From assembly GCA_037178975.1 (NCBI GenBank), contig JASJZH010000005.1:9076501-9140500 (forward strand): a stretch of 64,000 bases of DNA, read 5' to 3'. Both the position numbers and the translations under genes were made by a program. The notes below the pieces were generated by a model. The model did no database searches. It saw nothing but the letters and a program-made list of their open reading frames with translations, and had not been told where the DNA came from. Below, piece by piece: positions 34,259 through 45,800 of this stretch; positions within the stretch are counted from its first letter, which is position 1; every line of letters starts with the position of its first letter. Origin of the DNA: Oscheius tipulae (taxonomy: Eukaryota; Nematoda; Chromadorea; Rhabditida; Rhabditidae).

Positions 34259-37200
34259 CTGGATGGAGGAAAGTAGCGGTTGATATGAACAAGTATTGGG
34301 GAGAGGAGAAGCATTCCGATGCCGTCTATGCCGTCTGGCTCAAGAAGGTCCGCTACGTACCGCCTCCCGGCTATGAGGGCGTCCCGGTCAGTTTACAGTC
34401 TCATAGTTCCTGTCTGTGTACTGTCTGTCTTACCATTAATCTTGCTCTACCTCCCCTGCCTCAGTCCCAGTAACTTCCATGATGCTCTGCCACTTCTGGC
34501 CGCCGCCACCTTTTGGCAGTCGCTCACTTCCGGTCAGTTGATAGATAGGGTTAGCTGGTGCAAGCACCCCCTTTTTCGGGCTTCTTCGCGCTATTTCCAT
34601 CAATCGCCTTTGACAGGCCCGACGGGCAGAGATGAGCTGTTGGTCTCGAGTTCAAAGAATAAGCTATGAGTGCCTCTCGTTGTAATTGGGGTGGAGGGTT
34701 TGGATTCCGTTTCAGTCAAGACTTTTTTCAACGGGCAATTGATCCCGAATCAGGACGGAACTGGATACGGTTAACCGTTCGCTATACAACCACAGATTGT
34801 TTATATTGCCCTTGGCACCTGACTAGGCCTCCTCTTTTCCTGAGTCACGGCCTCTCTTGTTCACTCTTAAGCCCCTCTAACTACCTCACTTCCAAATGCC
34901 GAATTGGCCTTTTCGACCTCGTTTTGCTGTACTGTTTTGGAACGAAGATTGTCCTTCTGGACACTGAAAAGTTTGATCTCTGTATCTCTTTCTCTCTAAC
35001 AATGTTTGTTCTTCTGAAATGACCAGTAACTCTCCCCGATGCGTTCCAACTATGACCCTGCTGAGGATTAACCCTGATTCCGTCAGGCAGTAGCATATGT
35101 TTTCCTCCCTCACACCAAAACCATTCCCTCGGCCCTATTTGCCCATCTTCCAGGAAAGCAATCTTTCATATTTGCTATCTTGAATCACATTTAGTTTCCG
35201 TCTTCGCCAGCTGTATTTTTTCCTGTATGACGTTGGGCTCCCCCACGTTGTTTTCGTGGGGTTGAATGACTCTCTCCCTCGCTCCCCCGCGGCCACATTC
35301 TCGCCAAGTACTCCGACTTTTCCCTCGGCGGTCAACTATGCTAATTTTGATCACTTTCTAAAGGAGGTAGCTCCCTCCTCTCTCGAATCTAGGTTATCGC
35401 TTTTCCAGCTGGCGCACATCTGTCCGTTTACACGAAATCGATGCGCTCCGTTTTTCCGCTGTCCAGTCATAAAATCAAAGATATTTTCCAGAGGTATCGT
35501 CCACTCGATCCGGACAGACAACCGTCTGATCCAGCGGAAGACATGGGATCGGATCATCTGCAATGGGAGTCGGTCAAGGAGAAAGTCATCAAGGCCGGCA
35601 CTTTGGAAAAACTCATTGTGAGCGATATTTGCATAATATTTGTTAAAGTGCTCGCGTTTTGGATTGAAGACGGTATTTTTCGGAGTTTCATGTTCTACAA
35701 AGTTGTAGCATTTGATCTCTTCTACAACTTTGCAAAACGTCAAAAATCTGGAAAATCGCATTTTGGACCAGAAATAAGGCTTGGAATTTCGGCGTAACGA
35801 ATCATTATGTTTCCTGCCCGTACTGTTTCGGTTGCTCAAAATGCGACTCTGTTAGATGGTACGGGCGAGACTCTGAGTAATGTATGGTCGATCCTCGCGC
35901 CATTTTGAGGCTTTTTGCAAGGTCAAAACAGTACTTTCTGACCTTATGAAGCTGTAGCCCTTATTCTGTTCTACACTATTGCAGAACATTGGAAAGTCTA
36001 GAAATGCTGTCTTCATCTGAAAAACTGTTCCCGAAGCTGCGTGTTTTTTTTTGCTAGACTTCAATTCGAGGCTTTACAGTATGTCAAGCGAAAAGTTTAG
36101 GAAGCCCTGGTCGGAACCGACGATCTTATGGACTCCCGCCATTTCAACGTCTTCTTCGCCACATACAGATCATTCAGTGATCCGCCGACAGTCCTGGACA
36201 GACTCTTGAGACGGTATGAGGCTCTGGAGAATGAGGTCAACGGCAGCACGTCAGCCCTCGTCATCCAGAAGTGAGCTTTAGTGACTACTGGGTCAAATGT
36301 GCTTTAGTTCAATCCGATCAGTCCTCATCTGCTGGTTGGACATGTATCCTGAAGACTTTTACGATCCGCCCAACGATTTTGCCATGACTACCAATCTTTT
36401 GGATTTTGGACATCGACATCGGTTGTCGGATCTGAGGGCGAAAACTCGAAAACTTCGGGAACATTTCAAGAGAATACAGGCGGATGGCGGTCTTGTAGGT
36501 AAGATTTTTTTTTTACAAGATGCTTAAGAATCCCTTCGCTATCCCATTCAAATATTCTTTTTTCAGCCCAACTTCCTTCCCTGGACCAGCTGGCCTACGC
36601 ATTCGGCTACGATCCTAACGAGTACACCAAGAACCCGAAGGACAGGGTCAAGATGTTCGATGTCGGGAAGGAGAACTGTGTTCAGATAGCCGAGCAGCTC
36701 ACGTTCTGGGATGCCGTATGTTTTTTTCATTAGAAAATTTGAACAAAAATTTCTAGGCGCTTTTCAAAGAGCTACTGATCCACCAGTGTCAGGGCTGTGT
36801 GTGGACCAAAAGACATAAGCTGAGCGCGGATCGAGTCTACACAGTCAAGGCGACAATCGACCAGTTCAACGCTGTTTCTCAGAGAGTCATGACCAGCATT
36901 GTGCTCCCTGACTGTCGTCCAGACTTCAGGGCTAAGATCATCGCCAAGTGGATTGATATTGCTAGAGTATGAGTACTTTTTGCCTCTCTCACTGTCTCTT
37001 CCAGGAACTGAGAGCATTGAAGAACTTCTCCTCCCTAAAGGCTGTTCTGTTCACCCTACAATCGGAGCCGGTACATCGCTTAAAAACTGCCTGGCAGCTT
37101 GTCCCTACCCGATCTCAGACACAGTTCAAGGAACTGAAGTCTATTTTTGACATGGACGATAATGGGGAAGACCACAATGTGAGGAAGATACTCGATCAGG

Positions 37201-39000
37201 TGAGGGTTACTCTTGATTCATTCTGTTTGAACGGCGCAGCCGGTTAGCGCTCCGACTACGGAACAAAAGGCGTCGAGTTCAAATCCCATGTGCGACAAAC
37301 GCTTTTGTAACTAGAATTTTAGGAAGGAACAGCGAAAAGCTCACCACTCAGACGTCCTCAGTTGATCCAAAACTGCCGAAGAACAAAGAGTGATGTCAAT
37401 TTGGCGGAATGTCAAGGAACTGTCCCCTATCTGGGCTCATTTCTGACCGACCTGGCTATGATCGATCAGGCTCAACCGGATTACACTGACGGTATGGAGC
37501 CCCTTAATTTTCAAGTGGTCAAACTGTTTCAGAAGGGCTGATCAACTTTGAAAAGCGGAGGAAAGAATTTGAGGTCCTAGCTAAACTTCGTCTGTTCCAA
37601 TCGGCCGCCCGTGCGTACAAGATCCCAATGGATCGGGTCTTCTGTGCCTGGTTCCATTTCCTGCCCTGTCTGGGGGAGAAGGAATGCTTTTCGAGATCTC
37701 TAGAGGTCGAAAAGCCAGCTCCTTCCACGCCGAACATGAGCGAGAGACTCAATACGAGCAGCATGAGCAATGGAAGTGCCGTCTTGAAGAGGTAAGCCTT
37801 CGTCGACAGTTATTTTTGGCTAGAGATTGGGGGGTCAACTTGGTATTTCAGTGGCACCAATTTGTATAACATGCAGGGCAAGTTAAAGATACAATTTCGA
37901 TACATATCCTATACAAGTTGGTGCGCATTTCAAAGACCCTGTCTCTTACCAATTGAGCCATTTTAGTAGCACACTGTCTCGACTCTTCAATACCTCCAGG
38001 ACATCTGAAGACCTCTCACCCAGTCCATCTCACAGTCACAGTCATAGTCATAGTAGTTCGAACTCTCAACTCCAGCCTGGCTCCTCTACACCGCCTCTCC
38101 TCGGCCAGCTATCGCGGGACAGTGGCTACCAGTGCGAGGACTGGATTGATGGTAGAGTCGATGGTGGACCACCTGGGCCCGTAAGATCTAAACCGCTTCC
38201 TTTGACAAGCTTTTTCTCAGATACCGTTGTCGACCCCGTCCGGCAGTTCCACTCCCGCAGCGAATTCTCTGTCCTGGAAGGGCGGGAGGTCTCTGTTTTA
38301 TCACAACAACAATATCGGGTGCCAGTTCTCTCCCCAGAACCATTTCCCGCCTCCGCATCATCGGGCTCAGAGTCAGGACTCGACTCAGGAGATCAGGACC
38401 TCGCTGTCGAGAAGCAGCATCGACTGTACCAGCACAAACTCTCGGTCAAATACTCCCTTGATGCAAAGATTGAATGGCAGTTTCGACTCGAGGAGAAGGA
38501 TCAATCACAGACATAAGAACAGTGATGTAAGAGGTCGTAATTGCTAAAGTATGTACCAATTTTAGGCCTCGACATGCTCTTCGACATCGCAAAACTCCCA
38601 GTCAGGGTTGGACACTCTCGGCTTCCATTTGGCTCGCGTTGGACTGGACGACGATCTTCAGACAGCCGAAGGCGGGGCCAACTACAAAGTTATCAAGGTC
38701 CTGAACGGAGACAGAATGACCGAGGTGGTCGGTCGGGCCCTGGAGAAGCATTTGATCGAAGAGGCCGCCGAGCTGTACTGTCTGGTGCAGCTGCTCCCAA
38801 ACGGGAGCGAGTTCCAGCTGCCGGATAAGTGCAACCCGTTTTACGCGATGGCTCCCGACGAGTCATCGCACATGCTCAACCTACTATTGAAGCGTCGCAA
38901 GGACGACGCAGAGCCTACGCTGCCCGTTGGACCGTCGGCCAAGAAGCTGAACAAGAAGAAGCGCACAAACCTGCTTCGCTGGTCAAGCGGATATCTGTAG
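34259..39000 (+). CDS. rgl-1: Ral guanine nucleotide exchange factor (RalGDS/RGL family)
   Basis: The protein exchanges GDP for GTP on Ral and is recruited by Ras-GTP through its RA domain. The N-terminal exon 34259-34386 ([20 protein letters not shown]) leads to a Ras-GEF N-terminal (REM) domain: 35492-35617 ([14 protein letters not shown]), about 36101-36269 ([20 protein letters not shown]) and the following exon ([20 protein letters not shown]). The CDC25 catalytic domain runs from about 36570 to 37680 ([74 protein letters not shown]). A Ser/His-rich linker ([11 protein letters not shown]) follows. A Ras-association domain ([39 protein letters not shown]) and a Lys-rich end ([14 protein letters not shown]) close it, with TAG at 38998. 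Exons before 34259 exist but are unresolved. Three intronic repeat families lie within. Confidence 0.9.
35685..36010 (+). repeat. Two-hairpin repeat (A-B-A), copy 3
   Basis: Hairpin A at about 35688-35745 (GTTCTACAAAGTTGTAG with CTACAACTTTGCA), B at 35817-35871 (CCCGTAC ... GATGGTACGGGCGAG), A at about 35940-35998. The A-to-A spacing is about 252 nt and AAATGCTGTCTT follows. It fills a RalGEF intron between REM exons. Confidence 0.75.
37227..37290 (+). repeat. tRNA-Arg(ACG)-like dispersed repeat
   Basis: GAACGGCGCAGCCGGTTAGC, then GCTCCGACTACGGA with an ACG loop, then GTCGAGTTCAAATCCCATG and the tail CGACAAACGCTTTTGT. It is sense to the RalGEF, in an intron within the catalytic domain. Confidence 0.7.
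37852..37927. repeat. 75-bp foldback element, copy 1
   Basis: The outer arms TGGCACCAATTTGTATA and TATACAAGTTGGTGCGCA pair with a single mismatch over 15 bp. The centre contains TTTCGATACATATC. It lies in a RalGEF intron. Confidence 0.7.
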
Positions 39001-39407
39001 TCTCGATACGGGACCCCCAACCTACAAAGTGCTAAAACCTTTATGTTCGTGTGTACAACCAAATATTGCTCAACCTTTTTTGTGTACTTAGAGAAAGTAT
39101 TGAGATGACTCTGTGTAAGCTTTAACAAGCATAATTCTACTTACCTGTGATTGCGGCCTCAGATTTTTATTTTCGGTCAAATCCCGTTCACTTTAATAAA
39201 TATTTATTATTCAGTTATTTAAAAAATTACATTTACTTAAAGTGTGGTTACGGGAGTCTTGAGACGAAGAGAATCGCGTCCCTCTTGCCGAAATGTTCCC
39301 GCCGTCTTTTAACCTACATATCAAATCAATCGCCTTGCACTTTCGGTTTTTTGTAAATTAACAAAAAGTGGGTTTTTTCGATATTTTAAATCTCTTAGAA
39401 TTTAGAT
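39001..39407. other. Spacer between RalGEF and first FLYWCH-type gene
   Basis: AT-rich, non-coding. AATAAA near 39195 serves the RalGEF. A TCTCTTAG acceptor-like site lies shortly before the next ATG, with TTTAGAT in between. Confidence 0.5.
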
Positions 39408-41321
39408 ATGTCAATCCGGAGCAAGAGAGCTAAACACATTAACGGTTTCGCTATGGAGTGGGATCATAAACTTAACTGCTGGACCTGTCCTTTAAAGTAC
39501 AAAAACTTAAAACTTGACCGTACAACATTAATTCAGAGAATGGGAGGCTTCTGGATACTGCAGAGCTCAGGCAAAGTCATCTAATGGAGAGTGGAGAATG
39601 GTGCGGGATCACAGCCATTCATTGCAACTTATGGTAGGTGTCAATTAATTTGTGTTTTAAAATTTTTGTGTAGGAGGATTTCCAAAGGCTGACCAGGGCG
39701 AATGAGATTGATGTTCCAACACTCTTCAGGGAGGAGAAGACATTGAAGGTGAAAGTGTCCAGTGACGAGGACACCGGTAGTTCAGTTTTTAATTTTGAAT
39801 ATTTCCACAATTTTAGGCGACGAGAAAGAAATCGACTTCGAAAAAAGAACCGCGCAGCTGTTGGAGCTAGCGAAATCAACTGGTAAGCTTGAAACTTTTG
39901 AGTAGGTGCTTTTTAGTTAATCAAAACATACAAATTCCAGATGCTCAACCAGTACGGGAGAGTCAAGGACGATTCGGGGCTATATGGTCACTTCATTTTG
40001 TCTGGAACCTATGGAGGAAGAGGCTGAAGATGTGGCTAGTGTTTCAACCGAAGAAGAAGCTGAAGATACAGCAAATTCGGTCAAACGGGGGAGAAGAAGT
40101 CCTAAGAAGTGTTCCAGGTTTTAAAACTACTGCCTACAAGTCATCTTATTTTTCTAGTGTTACCGGTGGTGTAAAGAGACGACGAAAGCCGCAAAATAAC
40201 CTGGACTCTGATACTGAGCAGTCTACGTTCGTAAATTATTCGTACTTGACAAATTTTGGGTTTCAGAACCTCTTCCAGTTCCGGAGAAGAGGAAGAAGAA
40301 GTGATCCCAGTTCCCAAAAATCTTGAAATTCCTTCAACAAGTGGAAATTCTTCCCCAGCAAGTAACAAGGAAAATTTCCAGAGTAAACTGTAAGTGTTGC
40401 GACTTTTCTCATCGTAGTCAATCTTAGTAACAAAGAAACAGAGTCGGACGATGACTGTCCGCCGAAAAAAGGCCGCGGGCGGCCGAGAAAACATAGTTGC
40501 TTCCGAGAGTAGCAAGTTTACGTAAGTGCGGTTTTACATAATTTACGGAAGCCCTTTTATTGTCTGTTCAGGAACGGGGGTAGACTGGAGGCATACTGTG
40601 TAATTTTTTCTCGCGAGATCCGCCGGGCCAATCCTTTAACATTGGATTGGCAGCGGATTTTCGTGGTTCTTGTTCTTTTCACCAATTTTCTCACCTTTTT
40701 TACGGTAATTTTCAAACGTACCGAATGACAACAAAAAGGCTGATAAGGAAAAAAAATAAAAATCAGGTGAAATTCGTTGCCAAATGTTAAAGGACTGGCG
40801 CATCGAGGAAAAATTCTACAGTATGCTCGTGTTCCTGAAACAGACTATACTTCCCGCTGTTGACAATTTTTCGCCTTGCACACCGCTCTCTAGAGATCTA
40901 TTTTTACCTCGTGAAAACTATTTTTTATTAGTGCATAAAATTTGCCATGCATACAGAAGAAACCTGAATTATGGTGAAAATTCGAGTCGGACAGATTTTT
41001 TTAAATCTTTTTTCCATGTTTCACATGATAATTTCCAGCTCAGCGGATTTCGGCTCTTCTACTTCCTTAATAGACGAAAAACTCTTCCAGGCCCTTTTCT
41101 CTATTGTTGGTGCTATTTCTTGCACAATTTAAATCAATTTTAGCGCCCTGAAGATTCTTTGACCATCATACAAAAGCACATCGAGCTGCGATTGCAAGAG
41201 CTGGAAGCAAAGGCCCGAAGAGGAGAAAGCACGACGAAAGACGGAGCTTTGCTGTCAGAACTTGTCACTAAAATGGAAAACGTATATAAACAGAAGGAAA
41301 TCTCTGGAATCCAGCTATAAG
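39408..41321 (+). CDS. FLYWCH-type zinc-finger protein with acidic region and AT-hook-like tail
   Basis: Probably a DNA-binding nuclear factor. Exons 39408-39496, 39537-39633, 39674-39776 and 39817-39882 give the N-terminus. The finger is split by an intron: NCWTCPLK joined to EWEASGYCRAQAKSS and RMVRDHSHS, a C...C...HxH pattern with the aromatic spacing of FLYWCH domains. Later exons (from about 39942, then about 40160-40230, 40266-40389 and 40428 on) encode GYMVTSFCLEPMEEEAEDV, an acidic stretch, KRRRKPQ and the AT-hook-like KKGRGRPRKHS. This frame stops near 40512, and the helical exon 41144-41321 (TIIQKHIELRLQELEAKARR) may be joined by splicing I could not resolve. The phase before the 39942 exon does not fit either, so the model has an error or the gene is damaged there. 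It is a paralogue of the next gene. Confidence 0.6.
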
Positions 41322-41616
41322 ATTAGGTTAATTCTTGTCTATTTTAATTTGCCATATGTCGTATTGATCTCTCCTTCCTTTCATCTACCGTTTTTCTCTC
41401 AAGAACCGGTCTTTAATTGTCATACTTGCCATGAATAAATGTTGTTGTCTTCCCTTTACACTCTTCTCGCCATTAAGACCTGATCCCGCCGAGGTCCTGT
41501 CGCGAAGGGGCAAATTAACTGCTCCGAACTGTGCGGTATTTCTATGTTTTTGAATCGGTGAACTCTATTCCGGTATTTATGACTTCTATAGCTTATATTA
41601 ATTGTAAATATTAGTT

Positions 41617-42525
41617 ATGAAGTGAGTTTCGAGTAGCTTAAACATTAAGTTGATGTTGCAGGAAAACGAAAAACCTCTTAAATTATGAAATGGTGCCGTT
41701 GGATGACACTAAAAGGGTCTACTTCTGTCCGTTGAGGTTCGTTTAGCACAAAGGGTAGTTTCAATTTATTATTCAGCTTGATAGAAAGTATCAGTTGTCC
41801 AGCACAGATTGAGAGAGTAAACAAAGAGCCCACAATTCTAGAAGAACACTCGCATCCTCCGGAATTGACGGTAACCCCGACCTAATAGTTTCAAAGTTTT
41901 TATTTTAGCATTCCTACCGAAGTCAACTAAAGCCTCTAGGTATCAAGGTGAAAAAGCCAAAAGATAGGAAAAGATCTAGGACGGAGAGTGTAAACGAAGG
42001 TACGGATTCCATTTTTTTGGCTTAAGATTTTAGTTGTGAAAATACCTGGAGAGGAAGAAGAACCGCCGATAAAACGTTTCGAAGTTCCACCAGAACTTTT
42101 GGAAGAAGCTAGGCGAAAGGCGAAAAAGGTGACTTACAAGTGAGGGAGTTCCCATTTTCCCAAAATTTTTATTCTTAGCTGCTGGAACCAACGCGGTGAA
42201 CCAGTCCAGCTGTCCGGATACATGGTCTCTTCTATCGATCTTGGTCCCGATCCTCGAACCAACGGACAAACGTATGTTTTACAGTCAGTTAACCCGGATA
42301 ATTAAAAAGAACTCATTTAAAAACTGCTCATAGACACTGATACGCTTGTTGTACAATGTGGCCAAATTTTAAAATGAGTCCCACAACAAAAATTTTTATA
42401 GGACTGCTTGCAACCTTTCTGAACAAACTTTAAAACCACCATTTTTTCATTTTTATAGGGAAAACGGCTCAGATTCACTACCGGTAAATGGCAAAGTAAC
42501 ACGCTCTAGACGACGAGCGAGTTGA
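41617..42525 (+). CDS. FLYWCH-type zinc-finger protein, paralogue of the preceding gene
   Basis: Seven exons: 41617-41621 (ATG plus two bases), 41662-41736, 41777-41870, 41909-41999, about 42033-42141, about 42180-42272 and about 42460-42525. The finger is RVYFCPLR joined to SLIESISCPAQIERVNKEPT and ILEEHSHPPEL, a C...C...HSH pattern. The intron interrupts it at the same place and phase (CPL|R/K, phase 2) as in the upstream paralogue. A basic segment follows (KKPKDRKRSRTES), then an acidic EEEEPPIKRFEVPPELLEEA helix, CWNQRGEPVQLSGYMVSS and a basic end TRSRRRAS. It probably acts in the nucleus on DNA; the target is unknown. The 295-nt gap from the upstream paralogue, same strand, suggests tandem duplication or an operon. 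AATAAA lies near 42572. Confidence 0.7.
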
Positions 42526-42887
42526 TCAAACTGATAACTAGACAATACGGGTAGGAAAATTCTAATCTAGATAATAAATGTCAATTTCAGGTCATTAACC
42601 AGCATTTCGCCTTGCCACGTCTGTCAGGCCACTACAATATCCAAGATTCCCGCTGATCTCGCCCATATCTATTGTAGATTTTCAAATTCCCCGTTGTTGT
42701 ATATTTGAAAAATGTCAGTCATAAAATTGTCATGAGGAATGATTAGTCCGTCTTTAAGTGCACAATTCAGAAGGGGATCCACGCATTTACAGCTAGCGAT
42801 AAATGGTGATAACAGTCGGCCACCGCCTTTAGTTGCCTCTGTATCGTCATTATTTTAAGAGTTATTACTTCCACACTTTTCAGGTCG
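42526..42887. other. Spacer before the first IRG-7-like gene
   Basis: Non-coding. It contains the AATAAA of the upstream gene (about 42572) and, four bases before the next ATG, ACTTTTCAG, a good spliced-leader acceptor. Confidence 0.5.
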
Positions 42888-45800
42888 ATGCGTCTGCTTC
42901 TGTCATTGACGGCTCTGGCCGTGGTGACACTTGCTGATACAACGGGTGCCCTCGACCGGGGTACTGCACTGACAGATTCAAAGAAAATTAAAGTTTAGTG
43001 CTACGATCATGGGACGTGTCCAAGCCTGTCGAAGTGGTTGCTGCTCGCGGAAATGATTCCAAGTATACTATTCCATACGAGGACGACTTTATGGTCTTGG
43101 CAACCCAGCCCTGTCTACCCGGATATACTGGCGACACTTGCACCAATCGTATGTTATGTCCTGTCTCATTGTCTCACTGTTCATTATGTACTCTCCTTCT
43201 ATAGTGAACTTTTAAACTTTCAGCCATCTGTACCTCGGAAAACACCAAAGTTCCGAATGTCCCCGCCATTGGAGGGACGACTGCTAATGTCGATGCCGCC
43301 ATTCTCTCAAACTGTCAACAGAGTTATGCTCTATTGATTGATGAGACCATGTCGAATGTGCGGATCAAGTTAGCGTCGGATCTCATCGTGAATCCTCGCT
43401 TCAAGCTACAGGACTGGAATGGTTAGAAAACAGTTTAGTGGGAGTGGAGATATTTTCAGGAAACACTATCCAAGAGGACGACATCTGGGAGGAAACACCC
43501 CAGCTCATCGATGTATTTTTATTATTTTGTGACGAGGTATTTAGAATTACAGATGCTCTACTTCTCTCTCCCTCCCGGAATCTACACAGTAGTTCCGGCA
43601 GCCGATGCTCCCGTCAACTGTTATCTCCAGGTTGCAGCACACACAACCATGACTGTGGTTGGAGGTTTCATATCTGGAGATCGGACCTACTCTGAAAGGT
43701 TCACAATCATGAAAGTGAAGCGAAGTTCTGTGATTTTAAGAAGCGATCAACCTTCGACTGTTGTCTACACAGGAACGAGATCTTCCGTGGTTGTTCATGC
43801 TAACAATAATCGCAGTCCGGGAGCCCTTAAGACTATCAAGTTCATGGGAACTCAGAATGTGAGAAATTCGTTCTGTTGAGCGCGAGCCGTCTTCAAAAAA
43901 GTGTGTGTGCCTCGCGGACCGTGCGAAGGGCGCGCAGTAGAGACTGTGAGATGGTGATGTTGAGACACAGGGGGTAGAAATGACACCATTTTTAACGAAA
44001 TCATGTTTGTAAATAATCAAAGTTCAGACCTATTATCCGCCAAACGACCTCCGTGTTCGCTACCAGTGCGGCTACGAATATATTTGGTGGGGATTCGAAT
44101 GCTCTGTCCTCGGTGACCATTACTTCCAGGTTTGTACATACGAGACTTTCTACAAGGCTTTTTTTTTTAGGTAGAAGGAGTGACCCATGCCGGTTACGGA
44201 TTCCGTAGAATTGTGACCTTCGACTGTCTTAACGACTACACCAATGCTACCACCCCGGCCAGCACACCAGCAACAAACCCAAAAGTTTGTCACAATGGTG
44301 GAATGCGAGTTAACAATCTGGACGGCAGCTCTTATTGTTACTGTCTTGGACTCTGGACCGGCAATGATTGCTCGAAGATTCTGTGTCTGAACGGTGGAAC
44401 TCAGAATGCTGACAATACTTGCCAATGTCTCGACGGATTCAACGGTTTTCACTGTGAGCAGGTCTTCTGCATGGACATTTCTGGTTTCGGATTCACTGCT
44501 GACCACCCCACCTTGACTTTTGTAATTCGTGGAAGACAGCAGATGAACTCGGTCGTCTCGCAAGTCCAACAGGCCGCCACCGCCTATCTGTCCAACATGC
44601 AGTTCGATCCAAACTACTTTAATAACTTTATCCTTGTCCTGTTCAATAACAACCGTAAATTTTTTGTCTGTAGCAAACACAGTCTGCTTAGAAATCATCA
44701 AGAGCGGCCGGTACATCGATATATTGGATCTTGTCAACGACATCTCCTCTTATGCGAAAAACTTTACCAGTGATGGCGACTGCACGGATAGTGTCTTCTC
44801 GGCTATCAGGTGAACTTTTTTTGAAAATTTTAGATTAAGAGGCTGTATGAGCAGGGTAATCATAATTATTTCCAGCCAAGCTCTGAACCTGTTCCCGCAT
44901 AACAAGTCCCCGATGTATGTCTTTACGGACGCTCCACCTTCTGACAGTGCCCAGATCGAGACACTCATTCATCAACTCTCCTATTGGCGTGTCCCCATTA
45001 ACATTGTCTACACCCCGACCTCTCCTGCCACTTGCCCCACGAAAGTCGACGATCCAAACTTCTGGGAAATGGACAACCTGGCCAAGAAGAGCATGGGGGC
45101 CGTTTTCAGTCTCAGAAACCAGACCCAAGTCTTCGATTTTACCTATGACCATCTCTGGTCGACCGGATATCGCTCACAGCTGATGCTTTCCAACGACGAC
45201 GATGTAAGTTTGGGGGATTGACTAAATAAACCAAGTTTTAGACCTGTGCCGGACAGAACCCCTATCAGGCTGTTGCCATTGAAAGTCTCGTGGATTCTCT
45301 TACTATCGTCGCCACTGGATCCAACCTGTCTCTCAACCTGACAGCTCCAGAAACTAACATTTCTCCAATTTCTGTCGATCCCTACTACTCGGACGGAGTC
45401 AACTACATCTGGTCATTTAACAGAGTCACCACTGGAACCTGGCTGATCAATATCAACAGTGCCTCATCCAACGGCCCCTGTTACTACAAGGTCTACCAAA
45501 AGTCCTTCCACGGCTCCAAGAATGTTCAATACGACATGTTCTGGGCGTTCACGGGAGCTATTGACAGTGACGGACCTACACAGCAGCCACTCTTCGGACT
45601 CGATCTGAGCATCTCGGTCCACCTTAACAACTATCCAGATTTCATCCCGCCACAGTACGTTCAGTCAGCGTTGAACATCTACGCGACGAGAAATGGAAAA
45701 CAGGTTGAGCTGTATGCCTCGAACGGGGTTTGGAGAGATGGTTGCAGCTATAACTTCTACTTCCCTGGTCAGTTTGGATATTGGGCTTGGTCAGCCTCAA

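Noticed and set aside
43699-43740. Certain AAG-ending intron in the first IRG-7-like gene
   Set aside because: The 42-nt segment is in frame and lacks a stop, so it could also be retained; kept only as a supporting hint.
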